A model generated the notes under the pieces. That model did not search any database. It was not told the DNA's origin and saw only the letters and a list, made by a program, of their open reading frames with translations. A program made the position numbers and the translations under genes. 64,000 nucleotides of DNA from Sphingobium abikonense NBRC 16140 (GTDB lineage: Bacteria; Pseudomonadota; Alphaproteobacteria; Sphingomonadales; Sphingomonadaceae): positions 1 through 64,000 of the forward strand of contig NZ_BCYT01000016.1 of the NCBI RefSeq assembly GCF_001598335.1. The letters are read 5' to 3'. Position 1 is the stretch's first letter, and every line of letters begins with the position of its first letter. Below, piece after piece: positions 29,713-42,582 of the stretch.

Positions 29713-29729
29713 TGATTGCATCGCAATCA
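29713..29729. promoter_or_regulatory. Palindromic operator TGATTGC-ATC-GCAATCA
   Basis: A perfect 7-3-7 inverted repeat between the antitoxin start (minus strand, 29699) and the carB start (plus strand, 29757). Autoregulatory sites of this kind are usual for ribbon-helix-helix antitoxins; binding would also affect any carB promoter here. Confidence 0.65.
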
Positions 29730-29756
29730 ATTTATTCCATGAGAGCACGCTAAACA

Positions 29757-33092
<3,336 letters not shown>

Positions 33093-33118
33093 TCCCCTGC
33101 ACAGGAATGACGATGCGG

Positions 33119-33141
33119 GGCGGCCCTATGTCGGGGCCGCC
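33119..33141 (+). repeat. Hairpin between carB and greA
   Basis: GGCGGCCC pairs with GGGCCGCC across a seven-base loop. There is no T-run, so it is not a typical terminator; it might stabilise the carB transcript end or slow read-through into greA. Confidence 0.4.
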
Positions 33142-33172
33142 AAAGGGAAGTTTTGACGAAGGATTTACAGGA

Positions 33173-33649
33173 ATGGCGACCGTCGAGAAGATGCCGATGC
33201 TGCAAATGGGCTATGACAAGCTCAATGCGCAGCTCCGCGAATTGAAGGCCGAACGGCCGCTCATCGTGGACGCCATCGAGGAAGCCCGCGCGCATGGCGA
33301 CCTGTCGGAAAATGCGGAATATCATGCCGCCAAGGAACGGCAGGGCCAGGTCGAAGCGACGATCAACGATCTGGAAGACAAGCTGTCGCGCGCGCAGGTG
33401 ATCGACCCCACGACGTTGTCGGGCAGCAAGATCATCTTCGGCGCGACCGTCACCTTGCTGGACGAGGACGACAAGCCGGTGAAATATCAGATCGTCGGCC
33501 AGGCCGAAGCCGATGCCAAGGCCGGCATGATCAGCTATTCCAGCCCGCTGGGTCGCGCGCTGATCGGCCGCGAAGTCGGCGACGAGGTGGAAGTGTCTGT
33601 CCCGTCGGGCGACAAATTCTACCTGGTCGACAAGATCGAGTTCATCTGA
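33173..33649 (+). CDS. greA: Transcription elongation factor GreA
   Basis: A 158-residue factor that rescues stalled RNA polymerase by stimulating transcript cleavage. The ATG at 33173 gives the exact family length, and an AGGATTTACAGG region supplies the ribosome site; the ORF upstream of it is not needed. The N-terminal coiled coil (residues 10-75) carries the acidic tip in [20 protein letters not shown], and the C-terminal FKBP-like domain includes [21 protein letters not shown] rhomboid gene starts four bases past the stop. Confidence 0.97.
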   Translation: MATVEKMPMLQMGYDKLNAQLRELKAERPLIVDAIEEARAHGDLSENAEYHAAKERQGQVEATINDLEDKLSRAQVIDPTTLSGSKIIFGATVTLLDEDDKPVKYQIVGQAEADAKAGMISYSSPLGRALIGREVGDEVEVSVPSGDKFYLVDKIEFI

Positions 33650-33653
33650 GCCT

Positions 33654-34313
33654 GTGCGCCTGCCGTCGGGCCGTGCCACCAATGCGCTGGCAGCGATCAG
33701 CGTCGCCGTCTTTCTCGCGCTGATCGCCGCCAATCGGGTCGAGGATGCCGCGGTCCTTGGCGGCTTCATTCCCGCGCGGTTCGGCGACCCAGCCCTGCTG
33801 GCAGGCATGGCCGCCGTGCCTGCTTGGCTGACGCCGCTCAGCTGCACGCTGGTCCATGCCGGGTGGCTGCATATCGGCTTCAACATGCTGATGCTGGTCT
33901 TTTGTGGACGGCAGGTGGAGCATGTGCTGGGCTGGAGCGGGACGCTTATCCTCTACGGTGTCGGCGCCTACGCGGCCTGTCTCACGCAATATCTGGTCGA
34001 TCCGGCGTCTACCAATCCGATGGTCGGCGCCAGCGGCGCGATTTCCGCGATCATCGCTACCTATTCGCTGCTTTATAGCCAGCAGCAGGTGCGCAGGGTC
34101 GGGCCGCTGTCGGCCAATCTGGTGCGGGTTTTGTGGCTGGCGGCCGGATGGATCGCCATCCAGCTGATGATCGGCGTCGCGACGTCCGGCGGTGCCGGTG
34201 GCCTGGGGCAGATCGCGATTGCCGCGCATATCGGCGGGTTCCTCGCCGGACTTGCGCTCACCCGACCGCTGCTGCGCTGGCGTTTTCGCAAGAAGCCGCG
34301 CGTCGTTCACTGA
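33654..34313 (+). CDS. Rhomboid family intramembrane serine protease
   Basis: A 219-residue membrane protein with about six membrane segments. The active-site serine is in GASGAIS (S127), and the histidine is in AHIGG (H192). The HAGWLHIGFNM motif (68-78) supplies further conserved His and Asn. Rhomboids cleave substrates inside the membrane; the substrate is unknown. It begins with GTG 33654, four bases after greA, so it is probably cotranscribed. Confidence 0.92.
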   Translation: MRLPSGRATNALAAISVAVFLALIAANRVEDAAVLGGFIPARFGDPALLAGMAAVPAWLTPLSCTLVHAGWLHIGFNMLMLVFCGRQVEHVLGWSGTLILYGVGAYAACLTQYLVDPASTNPMVGASGAISAIIATYSLLYSQQQVRRVGPLSANLVRVLWLAAGWIAIQLMIGVATSGGAGGLGQIAIAAHIGGFLAGLALTRPLLRWRFRKKPRVVH

Positions 34314-34317
34314 CCAA

Positions 34318-34353
34318 GAAAAACCCGTCCGACCGTAACGATCGAACGAGTTT
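34318..34353 (-). terminator. Terminator for the DUF4170 gene (minus strand)
   Basis: On the minus strand a 15-bp stem (AAACTCGTTCGATCG with CGGTCGGACGGGTTT, four G-U pairs, UUA loop) is followed by TTTTT. On the plus strand the G-U pairs become mismatches, so it terminates mainly minus-strand transcripts. It lies 20 bases past the DUF4170 stop. Confidence 0.8.
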
Positions 34354-34372
34354 ACAGGCTGTAAGGCCCGGA

Positions 34373-34594
34373 TCAGGCGGCCGGCAGCTCGGGTTCCAGA
34401 AGGCGGTGCAGATGCACGATGACGTAGCGCATTTCCGCGTCGTCCACCGTGCGTTGCGCCGCGCCGCGCCACGCCTTTTCGGCCGACGCGTAATCAGGAT
34501 AGACGCCGACCAGATCCACCTGGTTCAGATCCTGAAATTCCAGCGTCTGCGGGTCCTTTACGCGACCGCCCATCACCAGATGCATTTTGCTCAT
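34373..34594 (-). CDS. DUF4170 family protein
   Basis: A 73-residue protein typical of alphaproteobacteria: MSKMHLVMGGRVKDPQTLEF at the start, then DLVGVYPDYASAEKAWRGAA and the conserved end MRYVIVHLHRLL. The function is unknown. The size and sequence are the family standard, and it has its own ATG with a purine-rich leader and a strong terminator. It is cytoplasmic. Confidence 0.9.
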   Translation of the reverse strand: MSKMHLVMGGRVKDPQTLEFQDLNQVDLVGVYPDYASAEKAWRGAAQRTVDDAEMRYVIVHLHRLLEPELPAA

Positions 34595-34698
34595 GGCGTT
34601 ATCTGTTCTCCTTTGGATGATCGCGAAGCCTTATCATCGACTCCGCGATCCGCCAAGAACAGGGATGGGTCGCTCGATTGCGTTGCGCGCAACCGCGA

Positions 34699-35340
34699 TT
34701 AGCTTTTGGGCAACCGGGCTTTCACGGCCTCACTAATGGCGTCGACCTTTGCCACGACCAACGCGGTGACGTCATCCGCCAGCTTGGACGCCTTGGCACT
34801 GAGGTCAGCGGCGGCAAGATTTTCCCGCGCCGTCGAAGCCGCGTCGCTCGCCGCGCTGTAGGCGTCGTCTGCGCGATCGCGCACCATGTCGGCGCTCTGG
34901 GCCGCCAGAGCCTTGGCCTTTTTCAAGACGCCGCCAGCCTTGTAGGATACGACATCGGCCTCTTCCGCCGCGGCGGATCGGGCGGCCATCGCCGCCTCGA
35001 CCGCGCGGGAGCCCAAGGTCGTGGCGAGGCCCGGCAGGGCCTTTATCGCACGGCGGCTCTTGGGGAACATCCACGCAACCAGGGCACCTGCGGCGACTGC
35101 GCCTGCAACCGCCATGACGGGATGATCCTGCACGATCTGGTTGGCGCGAGAGGCCGCGCGCTGCGTTTTGTCGCGCGCGTCGGCATAGGCGTCGCCCGCC
35201 TTTTCGCGGCTGGTGCTGATGAGTTCGCCCGCGCTTTCGCGAGCCTTGCCGCTCGTTTCACGAAGGCGGTCGGACGCGCTGGTCGCCGCGTCATTGGCGG
35301 CTTCCCGGGCGCGGGAAATCTGTGCGCGAATATCGGCCAT
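34699..35340 (-). CDS. YqjD/ElaB-like membrane-anchored protein
   Basis: A 213-residue protein built of long alanine-rich helices with one glycine/alanine membrane segment, HPVMAVAGAVAAGALVAWMF (about 73-92), after a charged coiled-coil half. This resembles the ElaB/YqjD/DUF883 family, proteins that anchor to the inner membrane and may bind ribosomes in stationary phase in E. coli. The C-terminal half is again helical with an extra length unlike E. coli YqjD (about 100 residues). It ends a four-gene minus-strand cluster. The ATG at 35340 follows a GTG that could add one residue. Confidence 0.7.
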   Translation of the reverse strand: MADIRAQISRAREAANDAATSASDRLRETSGKARESAGELISTSREKAGDAYADARDKTQRAASRANQIVQDHPVMAVAGAVAAGALVAWMFPKSRRAIKALPGLATTLGSRAVEAAMAARSAAAEEADVVSYKAGGVLKKAKALAAQSADMVRDRADDAYSAASDAASTARENLAAADLSAKASKLADDVTALVVAKVDAISEAVKARLPKS

Positions 35341-35343
35341 CAC

Positions 35344-35658
35344 TCAGTCTCCGGATTGTTCATGTCTGTCCTGGATGCGAACGTATAAGCGGCGCAAAAG
35401 TGCCGCGATCGGGCGGCGGGCCATGAACAGGCCAAGTGCGCCAGCGGCCGCTGCGATCGCTATGGGTCGCTGCTGCACCTTGGCGCCGACATAGGCCACG
35501 CCATCCAGCGCCGTCGCGGCAACCTTGTCCTTTGCGTCCTGCTTCAATCGCGCAGGCGAAATGCGCTCCTTTGCCGCTTGAGCGCTGTCCACCAATTGCG
35601 CCTTCTGCGCTTGGGCCTTGGCGATTGCCGCGCGATAGGCCGTTTCGGTGGGGCTCAT
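35344..35658 (-). CDS. Small DUF3618-like membrane-associated protein
   Basis: A 104-residue protein (ATG 35658, MSPTETAYRAAIAKAQAQKA). The N-terminal part is a charged helix, and the C-terminal part has a hydrophobic stretch RPIAIAAAAGALGLFMARRP with arginines on both sides, like the YqjK/DUF3618 group. Its ATG overlaps the stop of the holin-like gene by four bases (ATGA), and its stop lies three bases before the next start. Confidence 0.62.
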   Translation of the reverse strand: MSPTETAYRAAIAKAQAQKAQLVDSAQAAKERISPARLKQDAKDKVAATALDGVAYVGAKVQQRPIAIAAAAGALGLFMARRPIAALLRRLYVRIQDRHEQSGD

Positions 35659-36044
35659 GGCGCAATGGCCTTCTTCATGCGAGTGATGCATCCCTTCGCA
35701 AGCAGCAGCAGAAGGATCGCTATGACGATGCCTGCGGCGAAAATGGCCAACGTCGCCCCCAAAGGACCGATCATCGGCTCCAGCACGTGGATAAGGCCGA
35801 CCAGCAGCGCCACCAGGCTGGCGAACAGGATCAGGAAGGCGGTAACGGCGAAGATCGCCGCATTGCGCACTCCCGCCATTATGAGGTTCAACCGCAGCTT
35901 CTGCTTTTCGGCTTCGGCAGCGGCATAGTCGCGCGCGTCGGTGTAGAGCCGCCTGAATGCGTCCCCCACCGATTCCTGCCGCGCAGCCTCCTCCGGCCCC
36001 TCGGTATGCGGCGTTACCGCCGTTTCCGCTGGCTCTTCTATCAA
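35655..36044 (-). CDS. Phage-holin-family (YqjE-like) membrane protein
   Basis: A 129-residue protein with a soluble N-terminal half and two membrane segments (about 58-82 and 92-116), matching the superfamily-6 holin/YqjE group (GVRNAAIFAVTAFLILFASL). The start is TTG 36044; GGAGG seven bases upstream supports it and no ATG is available. In E. coli YqjE is encoded beside YqjD, the same partner type as here. A real holin function is unlikely in this setting, as no phage genes are near. Confidence 0.72.
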   Translation of the reverse strand: MIEEPAETAVTPHTEGPEEAARQESVGDAFRRLYTDARDYAAAEAEKQKLRLNLIMAGVRNAAIFAVTAFLILFASLVALLVGLIHVLEPMIGPLGATLAIFAAGIVIAILLLLLAKGCITRMKKAIAP

Positions 36045-36099
36045 TATATCCTCCGCTACGCGGGATTGGACAGGCTCGATGCGATCGAGCCTGGTATCT

Positions 36100-36711
36100 T
36101 CAGGCCTTGTCGTCGGACCCCTTGGCCAGGCGCATCAGCACATAGCCGACAACGGCGGCCGCGCCGATCGCCACTGCCGGGCTTTTGCGCACGAAATCGC
36201 GCGCTTCGTCCATCAGCTGGTCGACATCCTTGCTTTCGAGCGCGCTGCCGGCGCCCGCGACCTGTTCCGCGGCCTGACGGGCATAATCGCCATATTGCGG
36301 ACCGAGCTTTGCGTCGACGGTGCCGGCGGTGTCCGAAATCAGCTTGGCCAGGCTCTGAATCGCCGTGCCGGTCTTGTCCTTGGCGACGATCGCGGCCGAC
36401 TTGGCGGTCTTCCCCGCCTGGTCCTTCAGCGGATCGACATGCGCTTTCCAGTCCACCGAGTTGATCTTGTCCTTGGCGGTCTTGGCGGCCTTTTCGGCCT
36501 GCGCCTTGATGGGAGCGATCTGGGCGCTCCATTTGCTGTCAACGCCATTTTTCGTTTCATCAGCCGCCGCGCTGGTCGCGGCGGGCTTGATCGGCTCGAC
36601 CGCCACCGGATCGGACGCCATGACGGACTTGGCGGGCTTTGCCTTGGTGGTCTTGTCGGCGGCGGGCTTGCGGCCGCGCTTGACGGGCGGGGTTTCGGGG
36701 GTGTCGACCAT
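36100..36711 (-). CDS. Lysine/alanine-rich membrane-anchored protein, YqjD-like
   Basis: A 203-residue protein: a basic N terminus with an AT-hook-like KRGRKPA segment, a long helical middle with AEKAAKTAKDKINSVDW and LKDQAGKTAKSAAIV repeats, and a C-terminal membrane segment (SPAVAIGAAAVVGYVLMRLA) of the ElaB/YqjD kind. It leads the four-gene cluster. The basic, proline-rich head could bind nucleic acid or the ribosome, which is an inference. The intergenic region 36712-36926 lies between it and eno and shows no gene. Confidence 0.65.
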   Translation of the reverse strand: MVDTPETPPVKRGRKPAADKTTKAKPAKSVMASDPVAVEPIKPAATSAAADETKNGVDSKWSAQIAPIKAQAEKAAKTAKDKINSVDWKAHVDPLKDQAGKTAKSAAIVAKDKTGTAIQSLAKLISDTAGTVDAKLGPQYGDYARQAAEQVAGAGSALESKDVDQLMDEARDFVRKSPAVAIGAAAVVGYVLMRLAKGSDDKA

Positions 36712-36806
36712 CGTCCTGTTTCTCCCTTTCGATACAGTGTGTCGGCAGGCGTTCCAGCCCCTAATGCTTCGCGGGCGACTACAGTTCCGTTGCCGTTACA
36801 TTTTGA

Positions 36807-38201
<1,395 letters not shown>

Positions 38202-38228
38202 ATCAGGGCTTTCGGGCCGAAAATGATC

Positions 38229-38271
38229 GGCTGGTCGCAAGCAGATGATTTTTCGCTTGCGGCCGGCCTTT
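38229..38271 (+). terminator. Putative terminator after eno
   Basis: GGCTGGTCGCAAGC and GCTTGCGGCCGGCC form a 14-bp stem (two G-U pairs) with a 12-base loop, followed by TTTCCC. The T-run is short, so it may be partial, allowing some read-through to ftsB. Confidence 0.55.
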
Positions 38272-38291
38272 CCCTGTGATTCCACTAGGTC

Positions 38292-38603
38292 ATGGCGCAT
38301 ATCGCGAAACTCAGACTGTTGCTGGCGTCGGCCTTTGGACCGGCGATCGCGTTGATGCTGCTGCTGACCTTTGCCGGCTATGTCGTGCTGGGGTCCAACG
38401 GCGTGCTTGCCTGGGGCGATTACAGCCGCCAGCTGCACAGCGCCAAGCTGGAGCTGAAGAAGACGCAGCAGGCCCGCGCGGAATTGCGCAACCGGGTGGA
38501 CGCGCTCAATCCCCGGCGCGTCGATCCCGATCTGGCCGATGAACTGGTCCGCCGTCAGCTGGGCGTCATCCATCATGACGAAGTGATCGTGCCGCTCAAC
38601 TGA
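38292..38603 (+). CDS. ftsB: Cell-division protein FtsB/DivIC family
   Basis: A 103-residue single-pass inner-membrane protein: membrane segment at about 13-35 and a coiled coil after it (SAKLELKKTQQARAELRNRVD). It belongs to the FtsB/DivIC septum-initiator family that bridges FtsL and FtsQ in the divisome. The position directly after eno is the common one in many bacteria. ATG 38292. Confidence 0.85.
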   Translation: MAHIAKLRLLLASAFGPAIALMLLLTFAGYVVLGSNGVLAWGDYSRQLHSAKLELKKTQQARAELRNRVDALNPRRVDPDLADELVRRQLGVIHHDEVIVPLN

Positions 38604-38772
38604 CAAAGCGAGTCCTGAGCCTGTTAGCGGTCGGCGCAACGAATATGCGTGCGCGGCGGTCTGTCGGCAATTTTAGTATCCAGGCCGAAAAACTAAGGAC
38701 GAGCGCCGTTCGATCGAGGCATAAATTTCCCGCTTGTCCTATTGGTTTCGCCCGGATTCCGTGGCGTCCGCA

Positions 38773-38789
38773 GTTGCAAACTATGCAAC
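38773..38789 (+). promoter_or_regulatory. Palindrome GTTGCA-N5-TGCAAC in the pdhA promoter
   Basis: A perfect 6-5-6 inverted repeat that overlaps the -35 hexamer of the probable pdhA promoter and part of the spacer, so a regulator bound here would block polymerase. The regulator is not identified. Confidence 0.5.
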
Positions 38790-38803
38790 CCTGTCGCTAT
38801 ATC
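38774..38803 (+). promoter_or_regulatory. Probable pdhAB promoter
   Basis: TTGCAA (38774-38779), an 18-base spacer and TATATC (38798-38803), about 40 bases before the pdhA start codon. Reasonable sigma-70 match. Confidence 0.55.
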
Positions 38804-38843
38804 GGCCTTCCTTCCATCCTACCCACGCAAAAGGATAAGAGCC

Positions 38844-39920
38844 TTGGCGAAACCAACGACGCCGCGCGCTTCGAGTGCAAAGGCACAGGCGGCTGCACCC
38901 GCCGCCGGAGCGGACCATAACCGGCCTCGCCCCGAAACGCCCACCGATTACGAAGCCAGCAAGGAGGAGTTGCTGGACTTCTACAAGCAGATGGTCCTCA
39001 TCCGCCGCTTCGAAGAAAAGGCGGGCCAGCTCTATGGCCTGGGCCTGATCGGCGGTTTTTGCCACCTTTATATCGGCCAGGAAGCGGTCGCGGTCGGCAT
39101 TCAGTCGGCTTTGAAGCCCGGCAAGGACAGCGTTATCACCGGCTATCGGGACCATGGGCATATGCTGGCCTATGGCATCGACCCCAAGATCATCATGGCC
39201 GAACTCACCGGCCGCGAAGCCGGCATCTCGCGCGGCAAGGGCGGTTCGATGCACATGTTCAGCGTCGAACATAAATTCTACGGCGGCCATGGCATCGTCG
39301 GCGCGCAGGTGTCGCTGGGCGCGGGCTTGGGCTTTGCGCATAAATATAATGACGATGGCGGCGTGTGCGTCGCCTATTTCGGCGATGGCGCGGCCAACCA
39401 GGGCCAGGTCTACGAAGCCTTCAACATGGCCGAGCTGTGGAAGCTGCCGATCATCTTCGTCATCGAAAACAACCAATATGCCATGGGCACCAGCGTCAAC
39501 CGCGCCTCGTCCGAGGATCAGCTCTATCGCCGCGGCGAAAGTTTCCGCATCCCTGGCATTCAGGTCAATGGCATGGACGTGCTCGCCGTGCGCGGCGCCA
39601 CCGAGGAAGCGCTCAAATGGGTGCAGGGCGGCAATGGCCCCATCCTGCTGGAAATGAAGACCTACCGCTATCGCGGCCACTCCATGTCCGACCCGGCCAA
39701 ATATCGCTCGCGTGAGGAAGTGCAGTCCATGCGCGACAACAGCGATCCGATTGAGGGCGTGAAGAAATATCTGATCGAGGCCGGCGTGAGCGAGGATGAG
39801 ATCAAGAGCATCGATCAGGACATCCGCAAGACCGTGAGCGAGGCGGCCGATTTCGCCGAAACCTCGCCCGAACCGGATATGGCTGAACTCTATACCGACG
39901 TGCTGGTGGAGCAATATTGA
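38844..39920 (+). CDS. pdhA: Pyruvate dehydrogenase E1 component, alpha subunit
   Basis: A 358-residue thiamine-diphosphate enzyme subunit that decarboxylates pyruvate for acetyl-CoA. The start is TTG 38844, with AGGATA upstream; no suitable ATG exists nearby. A low-complexity alanine-rich head (about 30 residues) precedes the conserved core with [20 protein letters not shown] and the ThDP motif [15 protein letters not shown] plus [10 protein letters not shown]. The regulatory phosphorylation-loop sequence [15 protein letters not shown] is present. pdhB overlaps its stop as TGATG; pdhC and lpd are not in the window. Confidence 0.94.
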   Translation: MAKPTTPRASSAKAQAAAPAAGADHNRPRPETPTDYEASKEELLDFYKQMVLIRRFEEKAGQLYGLGLIGGFCHLYIGQEAVAVGIQSALKPGKDSVITGYRDHGHMLAYGIDPKIIMAELTGREAGISRGKGGSMHMFSVEHKFYGGHGIVGAQVSLGAGLGFAHKYNDDGGVCVAYFGDGAANQGQVYEAFNMAELWKLPIIFVIENNQYAMGTSVNRASSEDQLYRRGESFRIPGIQVNGMDVLAVRGATEEALKWVQGGNGPILLEMKTYRYRGHSMSDPAKYRSREEVQSMRDNSDPIEGVKKYLIEAGVSEDEIKSIDQDIRKTVSEAADFAETSPEPDMAELYTDVLVEQY

Positions 39921-41305
39921 TGGGTATCGCAATCAAGATGCCGGCGCTCTCGCCGACCATGGAAGAAGGCACGCTGGCCAAGTGGCTGGTGAAGGAAGGC
40001 GATGAGGTCAAGTCTGGCGACATTCTCGCCGAGATCGAGACCGACAAGGCCACGATGGAATTCGAAGCCGTCGACGAAGGCAAGATCGGCAAGATCATGG
40101 TGGCCGAAGGGTCCGAAGGCGTGAAGGTCGGCACCGTCATCGCCGAAATGGCGGGCGAAGGCGGCGAAGATGCCGCGCCCGCGCCCAAGGCCGATGAAAG
40201 CGCGCCGCCGGCCAAGGCCGAGGCATCGCCCGATGCGCCCAAAAAGCCGGAAAGCGGCACCGCCAATCTGGCCGCGGAAATCAAGCCCGCGGTGCAGGAC
40301 CCGGCGATCCCTGAAGGCACGGAATTCGTCAAGACGACCGTGCGCGAAGCGCTGCGCGACGCCATGGCCGAAGAGATGCGTAAGGACGAGCGCGTCTTCG
40401 TGATGGGTGAGGAAGTCGCCGAATATCAGGGCGCCTACAAGGTCACGCAGGGTCTGCTCGACGAGTTTGGTCCCAAGCGGGTCATCGACACGCCGATCAC
40501 CGAATATGGCTTTGCCGGCGTCGGCACCGGCGCGGCGATGGGCGGCCTGCGTCCGGTCATCGAATTCATGACGTTCAACTTCGCCATGCAGGCGATCGAC
40601 CACATCATCAATTCGGCGGCCAAGACCAACTATATGTCGGGCGGCCAGATGCGCTGCCCGATCGTGTTTCGCGGTCCCAACGGCGCGGCCAGCCGCGTCG
40701 GCGCGCAGCACAGCCAGAATTACGGCCCCTGGTATGCGTCCGTCCCCGGCCTCATCGTCATCGCGCCTTATGACGCGGCCGATGCCAAGGGGCTGCTCAA
40801 GGCCGCGATCCGTTCCGAAGACCCGGTCGTCTTCCTGGAAAATGAGCTGGTCTATGGCCGCAGCTTCGACGTGCCCAAGCTTGACGACTATGTCCTGCCG
40901 ATCGGCAAGGCGCGGATCATGAAGCCGGGCAAGGATGTGACGCTGGTCAGCTATTCGATCGGCGTGGGCGTCGCGCTGGAAGCAGCCGAAACGCTGGCGG
41001 GTGAGGGGATCGACGCCGAAGTCATCGACCTGCGCACGCTGCGTCCGCTCGATACCGATACCGTCTTGGAAAGCCTCAAGAAGACCAACCGCATCGTAGT
41101 GGTCGAAGAAGGCTGGCCGACCTGTTCGATCGCGTCGGAAATCGCGGCGGTCGTCATGGAAAAGGGTTTCGACGACCTCGACGCCCCGGTGCTGCGCGTT
41201 ACCAATGAGGACGTGCCGCTGCCCTATGCCGCGAACCTGGAAAAGGCCGCTTTGATCGACGCGGCTCGTGTGGTCGAGGCAGCCAAGAAGGTCTGCTACA
41301 AGTAA
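39920..41305 (+). CDS. pdhB: Pyruvate dehydrogenase E1 component, beta subunit, with lipoyl domain
   Basis: A 461-residue protein in which a lipoyl domain (residues 1-80, lipoylated lysine K43 in [10 protein letters not shown]) is joined by an Ala/Pro-rich linker (about 85-130) to the E1-beta catalytic region ([21 protein letters not shown] onward; [34 protein letters not shown]). The lipoyl-E1-beta fusion is typical of many alphaproteobacteria. The ATG 39920 shares its A with the pdhA stop. A strong terminator follows. Confidence 0.96.
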   Translation: MGIAIKMPALSPTMEEGTLAKWLVKEGDEVKSGDILAEIETDKATMEFEAVDEGKIGKIMVAEGSEGVKVGTVIAEMAGEGGEDAAPAPKADESAPPAKAEASPDAPKKPESGTANLAAEIKPAVQDPAIPEGTEFVKTTVREALRDAMAEEMRKDERVFVMGEEVAEYQGAYKVTQGLLDEFGPKRVIDTPITEYGFAGVGTGAAMGGLRPVIEFMTFNFAMQAIDHIINSAAKTNYMSGGQMRCPIVFRGPNGAASRVGAQHSQNYGPWYASVPGLIVIAPYDAADAKGLLKAAIRSEDPVVFLENELVYGRSFDVPKLDDYVLPIGKARIMKPGKDVTLVSYSIGVGVALEAAETLAGEGIDAEVIDLRTLRPLDTDTVLESLKKTNRIVVVEEGWPTCSIASEIAAVVMEKGFDDLDAPVLRVTNEDVPLPYAANLEKAALIDAARVVEAAKKVCYK

Positions 41306-41314
41306 GATTGGAAG

Positions 41315-41343
41315 GGGCGGCCCCGTCGGGGTCGCCCTTTTTT
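41315..41343 (+). terminator. pdhAB rho-independent terminator
   Basis: GGGCGGCCCC / GGGGTCGCCC stem (10 bp, one G-U) with a GTC loop, then TTTTTT. Confidence 0.9.
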
Positions 41344-41350
41344 CAGTGGG

Positions 41351-42001
41351 TCACAGCCCCGTGACCGACGCGCACTTGGTCTTGGGTGGAAAGCGCGCAT
41401 CCGCCGCCGGTGTCTGGAACTGGGTCGATCGCGCCCGGAACATGGCGTGGCGGGAAAAATCCACCGGCAGCGACAGCATCCGAAATGGCGCACTGCTGAA
41501 AACCGGCTGATAGCGATAGGTGACCTGCACATGAAACAGCAGCTCATCCAGCGCCAAAGTCCGGTTTTCCGGCAATGTCGCAAGGCTGGTCGACTGAACG
41601 CAGCCTACCTCCGGCGTCACAACATATTTGCCGTCGAACCTCTGCCACAATATACGGCTTTCGACGACATTGTCCGCATTCGTATCCGTGCCCTTGACCG
41701 CCGTGATGACGATGCGGCCATGATTGCGCAGGTCGAACGGTTGCGCTGTCAGATCCAGCGCTGAAAACAGATCGTAAATCTGCGCTTCGCTGGTGCCGAT
41801 CGCCCCCGCGCCGCTTTGCGCGACAAGGTCCGCCGCCATGGTCGTCAGCCGTTGCGTCCGGTTGTTCGCCATGACGTAATTGGCCATTTCTATGCCCGAC
41901 AGGACGAACCCCAGGAACAGGGGCAGGGCGAGGCCGAACTCGATCAGGGCCAGGCCACTGCGATCCCGCGCCAGCCTTTGGACAAAATGAGGCACCCGCA
42001 T
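41351..42001 (-). CDS. TadE-like pilus-assembly protein (second set, last gene)
   Basis: A 216-residue protein with one N-terminal membrane segment in the context SGLALIEFGLALPLFLGFVL, the TadE hallmark (short basic head, then the LIEF Glu at the membrane entry). The rest is periplasmic, with TYRYQPVFSSAPF and several cysteines. TadE-like minor pseudopilins help assemble Tad (Flp) pili. The ATG 42001 overlaps the upstream gene by one base (TGATG). Its nearest relative in the window is the last gene of the first set at 44674, sharing RYQP and the order of segments. Confidence 0.75.
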   Translation of the reverse strand: MRVPHFVQRLARDRSGLALIEFGLALPLFLGFVLSGIEMANYVMANNRTQRLTTMAADLVAQSGAGAIGTSEAQIYDLFSALDLTAQPFDLRNHGRIVITAVKGTDTNADNVVESRILWQRFDGKYVVTPEVGCVQSTSLATLPENRTLALDELLFHVQVTYRYQPVFSSAPFRMLSLPVDFSRHAMFRARSTQFQTPAADARFPPKTKCASVTGL

Positions 42002-42582
42002 CAGGACGTCCTTCGCACGACGGATTCGTTGCGCACGACGGTCGATCCGGTCAGCATGATGCTGTCGCCCAGCAGCCATTGCGCGCCCAGGAAGCCGAAC
42101 AATATGCGCTTGGGGAAGTGCACGGTGTAGCTGACGACATCGCCCGGTCCCCCCAGCGTCCCGCTTTTGGGCGTTGCCGCATCCCATTTGCCGTTGGCGT
42201 TGCGATCGACATAGGATTCGCCCAGGTCATATTGGCCGTTCGCATTGGCATCCTCATAGGTTTCGGGATGCGCGCTGCTGAAATTTCCGTAGACGATCGT
42301 CTGCACACTGACATGCGCGCCGTCGGCCAGGGGGAAATTACCCATGGCCCGTTCGATACTATCCTCCATCACGGCGGTTCGCTTGGCCTCTGCCGTTTCG
42401 AGCGACGCGGTGGAGATACGAGCGGCTTCGGTCATCGCGCCTTCCAGCACGACCCGTGCCAACAGCATGTGCCCCAGCTCGATGGCGCCGCAAATCAGCG
42501 TCAGCAGGGCTGGCAGGATGATGGCGAATTCGACCGTCGAAACGCCCGCCCGGTCTTTCGCAAGGGGAAGAAAATGTCTCAT
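42001..42582 (-). CDS. TadE-like pilus-assembly protein (second set, middle gene)
   Basis: A 193-residue protein with a membrane helix after AGVSTVEFAIILPALLTLIC, again of TadE type. A striking EDANANGQYDLGESYVDRNA segment (about 110-130) resembles calcium-binding acidic loops and is shared with the middle gene of the first set (EDANGNGSFD). It overlaps the TadG-like gene upstream by four bases (ATGA) and the next TadE by one base. Confidence 0.75.
   Translation of the reverse strand: MRHFLPLAKDRAGVSTVEFAIILPALLTLICGAIELGHMLLARVVLEGAMTEAARISTASLETAEAKRTAVMEDSIERAMGNFPLADGAHVSVQTIVYGNFSSAHPETYEDANANGQYDLGESYVDRNANGKWDAATPKSGTLGGPGDVVSYTVHFPKRILFGFLGAQWLLGDSIMLTGSTVVRNESVVRRTS

Noticed and set aside
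35655-36044. Holin gene as evidence of a prophage
   Set aside because: The holin-family protein lies within a YqjD/YqjK-like cluster; no integrase, capsid, portal or lysis genes are near.
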